Part shown: one piece after another, positions 1 through 11,869 of the stretch
How the letters are laid out: each line of letters begins with the position of its first letter
How positions within the stretch are numbered: position 1 is the stretch's first letter
Assembly: GCA_029959085.1 (NCBI GenBank)
Contig: JARWIR010000093.1
Coordinates: 868,001-932,000, forward strand
Length of the DNA: 64,000 bases
Direction: 5' to 3'
Origin: Nemophila menziesii
Taxonomy: Eukaryota > Streptophyta > Magnoliopsida > Boraginales > Hydrophyllaceae
Notes under the pieces: model-generated
What the model was told of the DNA's origin: nothing
Database searches by the model: none
What the model saw: only the letters and a program-made list of their open reading frames with translations
Position numbers and translations under genes: made by a program

Positions 1-581
1 TATGATTGATTTTGTGTTTGGATGATGTTTAGAGCGATGGATTGGTGATATTTTGGTGTTTTGATGATGAAATTTGAGTGTTTTTGGAGCTTTGGTTCGT
101 CATCAATGGTATTAAGTGGAGACGCAACCACGAGACGCAACTAATAGCGGGTCTCAAAACGCTGGGTCAGAAACTTTTAACTATTCATACGAAATTTTTG
201 ACTTCACCATTGGATAGAGCTCGAAAAGTTATGCAGTTTAGGCTCAAGAAAAAGTTAATTCCGATCTCCGAGCGTCAAGTTATGATCTTCCGAAGTTTTC
301 ATACCTGGGGTACAGCACCAAAACGGGTCTCCGCATTCTACAAACCGGGTACCCGGTTTCTTCTGTGTTGGAACCCAAAATTTTCATTCTTTTTCGTTCT
401 AACTACCCCAAACTCGTGACCTTCACTCCTGTAATCATAAAAAACACTAACCTTCCTCATTTCTTACAAATAAACACTAAATCAATAACCATTACACTAA
501 TTTACACTAAGAATTTAAATGACATGAAATAAATTTAAAGCATGGGTTGTCTCCCAAGAAGCACTTTTGTTTATTACGTCT

Positions 582-1800
582 TTAAGTTCGACGTGTTACC
601 TTCCATGAAGATGGTATTGAGGCCTTTGCGGTTCTCCTCCGCTTAATCTCGCCTCTTCCTTGATGTAAAAGCTTTAGAACCTTCCCCCTTAGAATATTGT
701 TCAATCGATCTCTAAAAGGGGGTGGGTAAGTACTTCGTTTCGCCTTCTTACTGTCACGACAAAACTCATTTTCCACCACATTAGAGTAGATAACCGTTCT
801 CAATGGTATAAGATTATTTTTACTCCTTGGTTCAATCTCGTATTCATCTTTAAAATGTGGTGGGTAGGTGCTCCTCCTTGCCTTTTTGCTCTCGCGGTGT
901 GGCACCTTGCTTGTATAACACATATTGATCATTTGTGGTAGTCGAGGTGATTCTGATTTTTCATCTTTAATAATGATTCGTGGTAGAGATGGTGATTGGT
1001 GAACTTTTTGTGGCGGATATTCAATTTCTATTTTATCTTTAACCTTTAATTCTTCAATTGATTCTCCAACCATTTCACATTCGTCTTCACTTTCAACCCA
1101 ATCTTCCACTATTACCTCATAATATTCTTTCTTTGGATTTTCTATAGCCTCGATCTCCACCTCTTCTTGTTTGTGTTCTATATCTTGATCATGTGTATAC
1201 ACCTTAGGAATAGCAATCTCTGTGTTCACTTCTAGGATTTGCGTTGCTACTCCTTCTTCCACCATGCTAACAAGATCCTCAACCACATGGTGGTCTTCGT
1301 TTATAATTGGCACGGTGTTCATATCACTAGAACTAATAATTCTTTCAACACCTCCTCCTCAACTATTTCTTCCGGTTGATCTCTTCCATCTTCATAAGAC
1401 TTGATACTATTGGCAGAATGCTGAGAATTAATTATGGATTCTATTTCGTCTAGCTCCTTTTGCAGTCTTTGCAAACGGGAATCTCTTTCATCTGCTAACT
1501 TCTGCGATTGTTCATATAAGCTCATGAGTTCTGTAACTGATCTATATAATCGGGACAATTGTGGTGGAGGTTGTTGAAGGTTTTCAACCCACTGGTTGTT
1601 CCATTCATGTCCGTGTTGATAGTGATATGGTGTTTATTGCTGATTATTCCCGATCCATTGATTGTTCCATCCTTGCTCTTGCGGGTATTGATAAGGTTGT
1701 TGGTAAGAATTTATACCCCATTGTTGTTGTCCCGAAGAGTCTTCCCAATAGTCAAATGGACCAGGATTTGGGTAATGTTCTCTACACATCTTTAATTAAA
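582..1800 (-). pseudogene. Degenerate gag-like ORF of element A
   Basis: Read on the minus strand, about 1800-1560 encodes a Gln/Tyr/Pro/Trp-rich stretch with an in-frame stop. Then 1558-1319 encodes a coiled-coil-like segment rich in Glu, Leu and Arg, and 1322-582 encodes a 246-codon acidic then basic segment. The order (Tyr/Gln-rich tract, coiled coil, acidic linker, basic end) parallels the intact 382-residue ORF at 37856-39004, but the frame is broken by at least one stop and one shift. It is probably a dead RNA-packaging/capsid-type protein of the retroelement. No zinc knuckle is obvious here, unlike in the intact copy. Confidence 0.6.
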
Positions 1801-1921
1801 TTTCTTGATCATTACCTGAATAAAGCACCTGTAAAAAGAAAACAAAGCAAACACAAGCGTAAAACTGAAAAAAAAAATGCAACTATCACTAAAGGATAAA
1901 CACCGTGGTCACACGCTACCG

Positions 1922-1939
1922 TCCCCGGCAGCGGCGCCA
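1922..1939 (-). other. Primer-binding site of element A
   Basis: The minus-strand sequence is TGGCGCCGCTGCCGGGGA, six bases inside the LTR end. It is identical to the site in the complete copy at 37676-37693. The type is typical of Athila/Tat-like Gypsy elements; the exact tRNA was not verified. Confidence 0.8.
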
Positions 1940-1945
1940 AAAACT

Positions 1946-3515
1946 TGGTGGTCCTTTGTGTGCTCTAAAATAAATGCAAAAAGTAATCGAACCACAACCG
2001 CAAGTGTACGGTTTTCCCAGGTAATATAGTTGATAAAACAGATTCGTTCCAAGGACGGGATGGTTGACTACAATGCTTATATATTAATGATTGATTGCAC
2101 TTATGAAAGCAAATAAAAGTAATATGATTGAGTGGTTGTTTGTATTAATCCTAAGTAATAAAAGACTAATGCGAAAATGTAAATAAATAACTAAGACGCA
2201 AGTAAATGAAAGTAAAACGCAAGTATGAGAAAGTAGCACTTGAGATACGCAAGGATTTCATCTAACTCTTATTTATGCCATGTTTCGTTTAAAGGACAAA
2301 TTGGTAAAAAGTAATGGTCGGGATTCTAAGGTCATCCTTACCCCCGTCAGGGTGGACTAAGGAGCTACTCTTAAATGCTACAAACCCCGTCAGGGTGATT
2401 ATAGTTCATTCTTAAGTGATTAAGTTTATTTTACCCAATTGGCCATAGGATTAATTACGCTCGTCAGAGTCAAATAATTTCTATCCTACATTCATTAATC
2501 ATTTCTGTACCTAAAACCCCCGTCAAGGTGATCCAATCGCCACTAATTGGAATAGCCTAGATACTAAGACCTATGATTGGTTAATTACGTCAATTATAGT
2601 TATTAAGAACAAATTAATGAAAAATACCTAATACCCAATTTGATTTCAATTGTAAAAATCCCAAATACAAAAGCATAGAATAATATAGAATCAAAATCAA
2701 TCCATAATGCGATCTCAAGCACTAATTAAAATTAGCTCATAATTGAAAAAACTAAGAAAATAAATAAGAAGGAATTCATAATTGTTTTACAGAAAGGAAA
2801 ATAGAAACCTAATTAGGAAGATGAATTGGCTGCAACGTGGAGATATAGACAGTCTCCAGCTCCAAGCTTCTTTTCTTCTTGACGCTCTCTTCTAATGATG
2901 TTTTAATTTGAAGAATATAATGAGAGGTACTGAATAATGAGGTCTAAAAGCCTATTTATAATGATAAAATCGGATTAGGGCTTTTACTTAAGGTTTACGT
3001 TAAAATTAGAAAAGCCCAAGTCCACTAATTAAGCCCAAATCCCGTAACTGCTGCACCACCTCCACTAAAACAGCTCTAGCCGATTCGTTATAACTCCGAT
3101 TGACCTCAAATCACTTGCTAAATTTCCGTAACTCGATAAGGAATATAATCTCTTCAAAGGTCAGCGGCTAAATCAACTCGTAAGTGCCTCGAAATCAGCA
3201 ATCTTTGGCATGTTTTCCAGATTTGCAGCTTCAAAATATAATTTTTTTCAGGATTTATCTTCAAGCTTTGACTTCATTACATGATCTTTGACTTTATTCT
3301 CGGATTCCTCTCCTTGCTAATATTCAAAACCTACAAAATTTTCACTAAAACAAGCAATATTACGCGCAAAAGTTTAATAAATAAAAAATACTAGAATTAA
3401 AAGAGGAAAATCGGATTATTGCATATTTAGTCCAAAAGTCTATCAAAATAGTCAAATAAACACCAAAAATGATGTCTCCCAAGGTCATAAAATTAGAACA
3501 TTTAGGGAGACATCA
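1946..3515 (-). repeat. 5' LTR of element A (family L)
   Basis: About 1570 bp, starting TGATGTCTCC at 3515 on the minus strand and ending in CACCA at 1946, next to the primer-binding site. It contains the same landmarks as the other family-L LTRs, such as the evenly spaced CCCGTCAGGGTG-type blocks. The flanking base pairs at 3516-3520 are ATTAC; the partner duplication lies outside the window. Confidence 0.85.
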
Positions 3516-4250
3516 ATTACTTGCTTCAAACAGTCAACATGTTTAAAAATTTTGTTCATACCCCTCACATTCCAACTAACAATCATTTGAGGAGGAGGGG
3601 TCAGGAGGCTTTTCAGCAGCCACCTCATCATCTTTGTTAATCAACCTATCAACTACTTCACTTATGGTATCATGATTAAGAATACTAAAGCTGTTGTTTA
3701 TTACAGTTGATGTTTGACCATCTTGTTTGTTTGGAGAATTGTGTTTTGTTGCAAATATAGTGGTCCATTGCGGGTTATCCCGACCTTTGGGTTTTTCATC
3801 TGGTTCTACAAGTCTCTTTGGGATCCAAACTTCTTTATCATTCCTACAAGTGCTCTCTGAGTGACCCAACATTTTATATTTCTGGAACAACACTGGTTTC
3901 CAGGTATACTCAACTAAAACTGTGTCAACATTACCATCACCCATATCAAGGTCAAAATACTCAACCAGCTCCTTGTTTACATCAATTTCAACACAAACCC
4001 TAGCATAACTCAGTATTGTGTGGGATTTAGCGATTTCATCCATTTGTATTGGTTTTCCAATGCTTTAGCCACTACACTGAGACCTCCTTTTGACCATAAC
4101 TACCCTGGTACTTTCCTAAGCTTAACCCACAAAGGAACTTTGTCTAACTTGAATTTCTCAAAGTGTGTGTTAGGTTTCCATCTTCTGAGCATGAGTGGCC
4201 TATTGTTTACATGCCATAATTCACCTAACACCTTGGAACATGACCTTACT
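3516..4250 (-). pseudogene. L1-type LINE remnant: end of ORF1 and first codons of ORF2
   Basis: Minus-strand translation of about 4250-4050 gives a DUF4283-type domain (NRPLMLRRW, then VPLWVKL), and 4043-3576 gives its continuation with an ARVCVEIDV block and a degenerate zinc knuckle. In that knuckle the first CxxC has become FQKYK, while the H...C half (GHSESTC) is kept. The ORF1 stop overlaps the start of a second frame, ATGATTGTTAG, whose product begins MIVSWNVRGM, the usual start of the LINE endonuclease ORF2. Only about 24 codons of ORF2 remain before the LTR of element A begins at 3515. There is an in-frame stop around 4098 and a frameshift near 4240. DUF4283 plus CCHC is the normal ORF1 architecture of plant L1 elements. 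Confidence 0.75.
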
Positions 4251-4556
4251 ATTACTACCTACACGTATCTCTATTAATCTTCATAGGATTGGATAATCAA
4301 ACGAATATGTTAGTAGCAATAGGTGAACAACTGAGTTAGTCGATGGAGAAATGTTTGATAAATCTATAAGAAAAATTGGAAAGCTATTGTATTAGCCTAA
4401 ACCCAAAAAAAAATTACCCAAACCTAAACGGTCCCGTTTCTTTCTAAAACAACTTTTACATTTTACAAACCGGTCTTTTGCAAATATATTCATCTGCTGT
4501 CAATAGATATTTAAATATATTTATACCTGAAACGGGAAGCACATAAGAAATTTTAG
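4251..4556. other. Non-coding stretch between LINE and RECQL2-like exon
   Basis: AT-rich, with no convincing ORF or repeat border. It could include the old promoter of the RECQL2-like gene, but nothing in it is diagnostic. Confidence 0.4.
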
Positions 4557-5217
4557 AGGAGATTCTCAACGTTGAGGTTGAGCTTCAAGATGTTCAAGGT
4601 AACATTTCTTGAATTAAACTCTTTATTTCTGTATGTAAGTTTTTGTATACGAATAATACAATTTTTATTTGTTACATAAATTAACCTTAACATCTAATTT
4701 TAATGGTAGTATGGTACATATTATTGAAATTTGAAAGTGGAGAAAGGTACAGCAATTAAAGCTTAATGTACAAAGTTGTATGCTTTTGGAGCTGGAATTT
4801 TAAGTTTTTTAAAAATCTATGTTTTATGCTTATCAGTTTTTGAATTATTATACATTTTCTTTTGCTTGTTGCTGTTTTATACTTTTGTTATTGTTACTTC
4901 CATTTAGTTTAGTATGATTAACAATTAATTGCACATTTGGTCCCTAATTCATGCGAAATAGCTATATGCACCCCTGTGCTTAAAGAAGTAGCAAATATAC
5001 CCACCCCTTTCTTATATCCTCCATAACTATCCTTGCTCGTAATATATTTACTATTTTTAGGATTAATACAGGGGGTCTATATGTTACTTTCTGAAAGACA
5101 GGTCTATGTTTAGCTATTCTCATAACATAAGCACAGTCGTGCAATTTACCCTATTTAAATAAAGTTAAATTGCACAATTGCTCCCTGCATTATGCTAAGT
5201 AGTTAAATATATCCTTG

Positions 5218-5867
5218 TGTTATATATTTTCAGTCAAATATAAAGTAAAGTCAATGTTAGGTGATGTGGAGGCTTATGTGGCCACTTATTAAAGCTGATA
5301 GAGGAGTAATACGTGGCATACTACCATCTCTTGATCTTTTATTATGTTGGACGGCTCAGATTGAGACACACCAACCGTCTCATATAAATACTCCTCTTTC
5401 ACGCGTGGGTCTTCTCTATCTTCTCTTCACTTTGATATTTCGCCTCTTTGTTCTCTCGTCTCTCTCAGCAGTAAAACTATGGTTTTGTACATTGTTGAAT
5501 CTATGCTATAAAGATCAACAATTAGAATAGTGGAAATAAAGCATCTAGCTTGATTGATTGAGTAGTATTTCTCGATTGTAATATTAGGGTTTCTGATCGA
5601 AGCCTTGATTGATTTCTATTCTTGTAATCTCGATGTAAGACTTGATTTGAAGTTGTAACCGTGTTCTATAGTGTGCGAAGTATCTTCTGAGGAGGGCTTC
5701 AACGTGGATGTAGGAATTTTTGTGCTGAACCACGATAATTCTTGGTGTTCTTTTACTTTCTGCATTTTTTTGTTTTCTGGGTTTGAGTTTATTTGTTTTC
5801 AACCATAGGGCTCGTTTGATCTATCTTTGCCAAAGCTTAAAGTGTTTTTCATAGTCTATTTACAACA
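5218..5867 (+). repeat. Left LTR of copia element
   Basis: 650 bp, TGTTATAT...ACAACA. It contains a TATAAATA box (around 5384), which probably drives the element transcript, and a short direct match to the LTR piece fused to the NLR pseudogene at 49396. Confidence 0.95.
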
Positions 5868-5868
5868 G

Positions 5869-5880
5869 TGGTATCAGAGC
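5869..5880 (+). other. Primer-binding site of copia element
   Basis: TGGTATCAGAGC, one base after the LTR, complementary to the 3' end of initiator tRNA-Met. This is the standard primer for plant copia elements. Confidence 0.95.
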
Positions 5881-6156
5881 TTTATGCGATTACTTTTTTG
5901 AAAAACGTTTTACGAAAGATTTGTTTTCAATCTTTACAGATCTGTGTTTGGCGGTTTAAAACTTTCTAAAAATCTTTTCGTTTCAGTGCAATTTTCTTCA
6001 CATTGTACTGTAACTCACAGATCTAATATTTTAGGGTTTTCTTGAAATTAAAATATCCTAGAATTGATTTTTCTAGGGTGTTTTCATTTTTTTACTAACC
6101 CTAATAGTCAATTGCCTTTGTTTGTATACTTTTTGTGAAATATAGGGCATAAATAA

Positions 6157-6880
6157 ATGGCTACTACAAGGCTTGAGGTATCTGTGTTCGATGGAAAAGG
6201 TGATTTCGGTGTGTGGAAAAAGATAATGAAAGTATTGCTGTCGCATAATAAAGTCTTAGGTGCTCTTGAACCGAATATGGATCATTGGTCAGAAGAAGCT
6301 CGAAAGCGAGTAAATGAAATAAAGGAAGAAGCCTTTAATCTGCTATTCTTAAATCTTTCAGACAATGTAATACGAAAGGTGGATGGTGCAGAAATTGCTC
6401 TTGATTTGTGGGGTAAACTCGAATCTTTATACTTTGTACAATCTGCTCCTAATCTTGCTTTCTTAAAAGGAAATCTATTCTCTTATAAAATAGATACTTC
6501 TAAGACTATTGATGAAAATGTTGATGAGTTTTTAAAACTTAACCTAGCACTTAAAGGTTCTGATATGGCCCTTGATGAAACTTCTAAATGTATGATTCTT
6601 TTAAATTCTATACCTGATTCTTATCAAGTTGTGAAAGATGCTTTTCAATACTCTACTGTGATTCCAACTTTTGATCAAATTGTTGCTTTTTTAAAAACTA
6701 GGGAATTGGAATTAAAGAATTTAAAACGTGTTGGTAACAATCTATTTGTGAAACATAAGACAGAATCTCCTGAGTATGTTAAAACCAATAAGAATAAAAA
6801 AGAAGTATAAAGGAAATAAAGGAAAAGAGACTCGCAAATGCTATCATTGTGGTAACCTGGCCATATTAAGAAAAATTGTT
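6157..6880 (+). pseudogene. Copia gag with broken zinc knuckle
   Basis: A 217-codon frame at 6157-6810 starts MATTRLEVSVFDGKGDFGVW and carries the UBN2-type capsid domain of plant copia gag, including the conserved LWGKLESLY block (about residues 84-92). Capsid proteins of this type package the element RNA. The frame stops at 6810. The CCHC knuckle appears just after it, in another frame, around 6835-6880 (CYHCGN...C), so gag is split by a frameshift. Confidence 0.9.
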
Positions 6881-6899
6881 ATGCTCTAAAGAACAAGAA

Positions 6900-9800
6900 T
6901 TTGAATAATAATAGTAATGAGACCAATATTGCATGTATGCCCCTTAAACAAGATGATACTTGTGAGGTTTTGAATGAGTCTGACATAGCATGTAAATCTA
7001 ATTGGATTTTTTGATTCAGGGTGTACTTTTCACATGAGCCCCAATAAAAATTGGTTTGTGGATTTGGTTGAGTCAAACACTGAAACTGTTTATATGGGAA
7101 ATAATAATACATGTCAGGTAGCTGGTATTGGTAAAATAAACTTGAGACTGAACAATGGAAAATTAGTAACTCTAACTGATGTTAGATGGATACCTGACCT
7201 AAAAAGAAACCTTATATCTTTAGGTGTTTTAGATGATTTAGGTTGTATTTACAAAGTCTCAAAAGGTGTAATAAATGTGTTTAAAAATGATAAACTTGTT
7301 TTGTGTGGCAAGAAACTGTCTGGTCTATATGTTCTTGATGGTGTTTGTATTGAAAATGACTTGAATAATGTTAATACTAACATTGAGAATGCAGCTACTA
7401 TTAAGTGGCGCTTGAGACTTGGTCACATGAGCCAATTAGGCTTAACTGTTCTAAGTAAGGATGGCTTATTGGGTAAGGATACTATCTCTACTCTCTCTTT
7501 TTGCGAGCCATGTGTGTTAGCTAAACAGCATAAAATGAAATTTAATGTGGGTATTCATATGTCTAAAAGTATTCTTGAATATATTCATGCTGATTTGTGG
7601 GGGCCTGATAAATATGAAACACATGGAGGTAGACAATATTTTTTGTCCCTTGTTGATGATTATTCTAGGCGTGTATGGACTTTTTTGTTGAAAAATAAAA
7701 GTGAGACCTTTAATACAATTAAAGAATGGATTGTTTTACATGAAAAACAAACTGGTAAAAGTGTAAAGACCTTAAGAACTGATAATGGGCTTGAATTTTG
7801 TAATGAAGAGTTTGATAACTTTTGTAAAACTCATGGTATTCTAAGGCATAGGACAGTTAAAAAACTCTACAATAAAATGGAGTAGCAGAACGTATGAATA
7901 GGACTTTGCTTGAGAAAATTAGGTGTTTATTGTTCACTTTTGGTATGCCTACGTCTTTTTGGGGTGAAGCCTTATATACTGCTACTTACTTAGTTAATAG
8001 GAGCCCTAACAGGTCCCTTAACATGAAATGTCCCATGGAACTTTGGAATAACAAAAAGCCTGACTTATCTGAACTTAGAATATTTGGTTGTGCAGCTTAT
8101 GCGCATAATAAAGAAGGTAAACTTGACCTAAGGTCCCTGAAATGTGTTTTTCATGGTTATCAGTCCATGCATGGTACAAAAGGATATAGGTTGTCGGATA
8201 AAAATGCAAGAGGGATAAAAATTATAGTAAGTAGAGATGTAATTTTTGATGAGACTAACTTTCCTTGCAAGAAAGATTCCTTGGATGCAGGTGATGATCT
8301 TAGTGAACCTATGGTACCTTCTGAGAGCACTGAGATTGAGGTGGAGCCCATACAATCTGGAGGTGATGAGGCTAACTCTGATCCAGTGAATGAAGAAGAA
8401 GATTCAGAGTCTCAACCTCATGAGCAGCCAGGTAACTCTGAGCCACACTCAGAGATAGAGACTCTTTCATAATCTCTTCAAGAAAGTCTTGCAAATTATC
8501 AATTGACAAGAGACAGGGAGAAAAGGGATCCTAAACCATCTACTAGGTATTTTTATGCTGAGTTAGTCTACACTGCATTAATTGTAGCTACTAAGGTAAC
8601 ACAATCTGAACCTGAAACTTATAGTGAGGTGTTGAAATCCAAAGATAAGTTTAAATGGTTAGCTGCTATGAAGGAAGAAATGCAATCACTATATGTTAAT
8701 AAAACTTCGGTGCTAGTTAAAAGTCCACCTGGTAAAAAACTAATTGATTGTAGATGGTTATTCAAACTGAAAGAGGGGGTTGTAGATTCTGATCCCCCTA
8801 GATTTAAAGCTAGACTAGTAGCTAAGGGCTATACCCAAAGAGAAGGAATTGACTTTCATGAAATATTTGCTCCAGTTGTTAAATTTAAAACAATTAGAAC
8901 AATGTTAGCTTATGTTTCTTGCTATAACTTAGAATTAGAGCAACTTGATGTTAAGACAGCTTTTTTGGATGGTGAACTTGAGGAAAAAATCTATATGAAA
9001 CAGCCTGAGGGTTTTAGTGACCCAAAACATCCTGATTATGTTTGTTTACTGCAAAAATCATTATATGGTCTTAAACAATCTCCTCGGCAATGGTATAAAA
9101 TATTTGATAATTTTGTTTTAAGTCTTGGTTTCAAAAGGAGTGAGTATGATAATTTTTTGTACTTTAATGTGGTAGCAAATCATATGATATTCTTGTTGTT
9201 ATATGTTGATGATATGCTACTAATTAACAATTCTTTCCAGAGTATCAATAAATTGAAGGAAAGTCTTAACTCTGAATTTGATATGAAGGATTTAGGTAAA
9301 GCAAAAAGAATCTTGGGAATGATTATAGAAAGAAATAGAAAGGAATGCAGTCTAAAGGTGCATAAAAAACCCTACCTTATAAAGCTTGTGGAAAAATATG
9401 GAAATCTGAATTGTAAGAGGGTAGAAATGCCTTTAGCTGGTCATTTTATTCAGAGAAAAAGCCAATGTCCCAAGAATACTTCAGAAAAAGTAAAAATGAG
9501 CTCTATTCCATATTCAAATGTCATAGGGTCACTCATGTATGCTATGATAAGCACAAGACCTGATATGTCTTATGCAATATCATTACTTAGTAGATTTATG
9601 TCAAATCCAGGCCCTGAACATTGGGTATCCTTGAAATGGGTGGTTTGTTACATTAGTAGTACTTTAAATGTGGGCTTATGATATGGACAGTGGAATGTGC
9701 CATTTGAGTTACATGGTTTTGTTGATGCTGATTTTGCTGGAGATTGAGACAGTAGAAAATCTACAACTTCTTACTGTTTCTTACTTGGAAATAATTGCAT

Positions 9801-10152
9801 CACTTGGAAATCTCAGTTGCAGCCTTTAGTTGCACTATCTACAACTGAATCTGAATATGTGGCTATATGTGATTGTTTTAAGGAGGCTATCTGGTTACAT
9901 GGATTAACAAATGAATTACAGTTGACTAAGTCAACTGCTACTATATTCAGTGACAGTCAAAGTGCTATATATTTGAGCAAGAATCTTGTGTATCATGAAA
10001 GAACAAAACATGTTGATGTTAAGTTGAATTTCATTAGATCTTGGCTCAGTACAAAAGGAATTAAAATGATAAAAATCAGTACAGAGGATAACCCAGCTGA
10101 TATGGGGACTAAAGTTGTAACTGTTAGCAAATTTAATTTAAGCATTGCTTGA
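6900..10152 (+). pseudogene. Copia pol: protease, integrase, reverse transcriptase, RNase H (broken)
   Basis: 7034-7885 holds the protease end, the pre-integrase zinc finger region (LGHMSQLGL ... CEPCVLAKQHK) and the integrase core (ADLWGP, DDYSR, RTDNGLEF). 7894-8472 continues the integrase (MNRTLLEK, then SPNRSLNMKCPMELW). 8503-9681 is reverse transcriptase with FKARLVAKGYTQ, LDVKTAFLDGEL, SLYGLKQSPRQW and the catalytic YVDDM near 9201. 9817-10152 is RNase H with TTESEYVA and the TKHVDVK motif. Four breaks separate these pieces: the shift near 7885, a TAA at 8470, a TGA at 9679 and a TGA at 9747. All copia domains are present, so this is a once autonomous copy. Confidence 0.93.
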
Positions 10153-10296
10153 GTTTGTTGAACATTCTGTAACCTTTTTCTGATAAAAAATTGTTAAGTT
10201 AATTATTGCAGGTTTTTGAAGCAACCAGAAGATGCTTTGCACACTCAACAAGTGGAGGACAACTGATGATGAAGAGAGTTGCAGAAAATTGACTTT

Positions 10297-10307
10297 AAGG
10301 TGGAGAT
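10297..10307 (+). other. Polypurine tract of copia element
   Basis: AAGGTGGAGAT directly precedes the right LTR, where plus-strand synthesis would be primed. Confidence 0.85.
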
Positions 10308-10940
10308 TGTTATATATTTTCAGTCAAATATAAAGTAAAGTCAATGTTAGGTGATGTGGAGGCTTATGTGGACACTTATTAAAGCTGATAGAAGAGTAAT
10401 ACATGGCATATTACCATCTCTTGATCTTTTATTATGTTGGACGGCTCAGATTGAGACACACCAACTGTCTCATATAAATACTCCTTTTTCACGCGTGGGT
10501 CTTCTCTCTCTTCTCTTCACTTCTATATTTCGCCTCTTTGTACTCTCATCTCTCTCAGCAGTAAAACTAGGGTTTTGTATATAAAGATCAACAATTAGAA
10601 TAGTGGAAATCAAGCATCTGGCTTGATTAATTGAGTAGTATTTCTCGATTGTAATATTAGGGTTTCTGATTAAAGCCTTGATTGATTTTTATTCTTGTAA
10701 TCTCGTTGTAAGACTAGATCTGAAGTTGTAACCGTGTTCTATAGTGTGCGAAGTATCTTCTGAGGAGGGCTTCAACGTGGATGTAAGCATTTTTGTGCTG
10801 AACCACGATAATTCTTGGTGTTCTTTTACTTTCTGCATTTTTTTGTTTTCTGGGTTTGATTTTATTTGTTTTCAACCATAGGTCTCGTTTGATCTATCTT
10901 TGCCAAAGATTAAAGTGTTTTTCATAGTCTATTTACAAAA
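10308..10940 (+). repeat. Right LTR of copia element
   Basis: 633 bp; shorter than the left LTR by a 17-bp gap just upstream of an ATAAAGATCAAC motif. Its last bases have drifted from ACAACA to ACAAAA. It is followed at once by the CCTTG duplication. Confidence 0.95.
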
Positions 10941-11869
10941 CCTTGCATTTCAAAACGTAGCAAATATTTGCAGTCTAATACATTCATGTGCATTCTCCAG
11001 ACCAGATAAATATACTGATTAGTAAACAAGATGAGTTGTATGAGTGAAAATCCGAACTTAAAGCATTGTTAGAAAGTTCCGAAATTGCAAAAAGCCCCAG
11101 AAAAGAAGGCACTTCTGAAACTATAGAAAATTGGTCCAGATCATTTAATTGGGATTCTCAAGCTGAAGATATACGATTCAATCTCTTTGGCATATCATCA
11201 TATCGCACAAATCAAAAAGAGGTCAATTTCTATTCATTTTTTAGTGTATAAACTATAAAACCATCTTGAATTTTTTTATTATCAGATAGTAAACGCAGTC
11301 ATGAGTGGAAGGGACGTTTTAGTAATTATGGCAGCTGGTGGGGGTAAAAGTCTTTGTTATCAACTTCCAGCTATTCTTAAAAACGGAGTAGCTCTTGTTA
11401 TTAGTCCTTTACTTTCTCTTATTCAAGATCAGGTCCCTAAACTTCTCTAATAATTCATTTCTTTTCTGAATTATTTTTAACGCTGATAATTGATAAACGA
11501 TAATAACTTTCAGGTAATGGGTTTAGCTGGGTTAGGCATTTCAGCATATATGTTAACTTCTACTACAAGTAAAGAAATCGAGAAATATATATACAAAGCC
11601 TTTGAAAAGGTGAAGAAGAGCTTAAAATATTATACGTCACAGCTGAAAAAATATCAAAAAGTAGAAGATTTATGTCGAAACTTGAAAAATGTCATAAATC
11701 TAATCGCCTTTCACTAATAGTTGTTGATGTAAGTAAGTTATAAGGGGTTATTGTTGATAACATCCTAAGCTCTCTAATTATTTTTTAAAGTTTTTAATAA
11801 TTTATTTTATAAAAAAATAGTAATGAAGTAATTATTTATAAAAAAACATCCCTTTTATATTTTTCATAC

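Larger units (their letters stand above)
1..3515 (-). mobile_element. Gag-only Gypsy-like LTR element, family L copy A (partial)
   Basis: Minus-strand element cut off by the left window edge. Its 5' LTR is at 1946-3515, and a primer-binding site complementary to a plant tRNA 3' end follows at 1922-1939, read on the minus strand as TGGCGCCGCTGCCGGGGA. Next come a broken gag-like frame (about 582-1800) and a non-coding 3' internal part (1-580). The layout matches the complete copy at 36104-43813, including the block just after the gag frame that ends in a GGGAGACAACCC motif. No protease, reverse transcriptase or integrase is seen in the visible part. The right border lies in a LINE, directly after the start of its second ORF. 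Family assignment rests on the shared LTR start TGATGTCTCC, the LTR length and the primer site. Placing it near Athila/Tat-type Gypsy elements is inference. Confidence 0.85.
5218..10940 (+). mobile_element. Complete Ty1/copia retrotransposon (Tork/TNT1-like), inactive
   Basis: Two LTRs (5218-5867 and 10308-10940) flank an internal region with a tRNA-Met-type primer site, gag, protease/integrase, reverse transcriptase and RNase H in copia order. The element is bounded by the 5-bp duplication CCTTG (5213-5217 and 10941-10945). By eye the LTRs differ at about 27 positions plus one 17-bp indel, roughly 4 percent, so the insertion is not recent. The pol frame is broken at several points: a frameshift before the zinc knuckle near 6810-6880, one near 7885, stops at 8470, 9679 and 9747. 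It sits in intron 1 of the RECQL2-like gene in the same orientation as that gene. Domain sequence places it near TNT1-94-type Tork elements; this is family knowledge, not a tree. Confidence 0.95.

Noticed and set aside
4020..4277. 85-codon plus-strand frame
   Set aside because: It is the antisense of the LINE ORF1 domain.
5261..5530. 89-codon frame repeated at 10351
   Set aside because: Both lie in the copia LTRs; not protein-coding in known copia elements.
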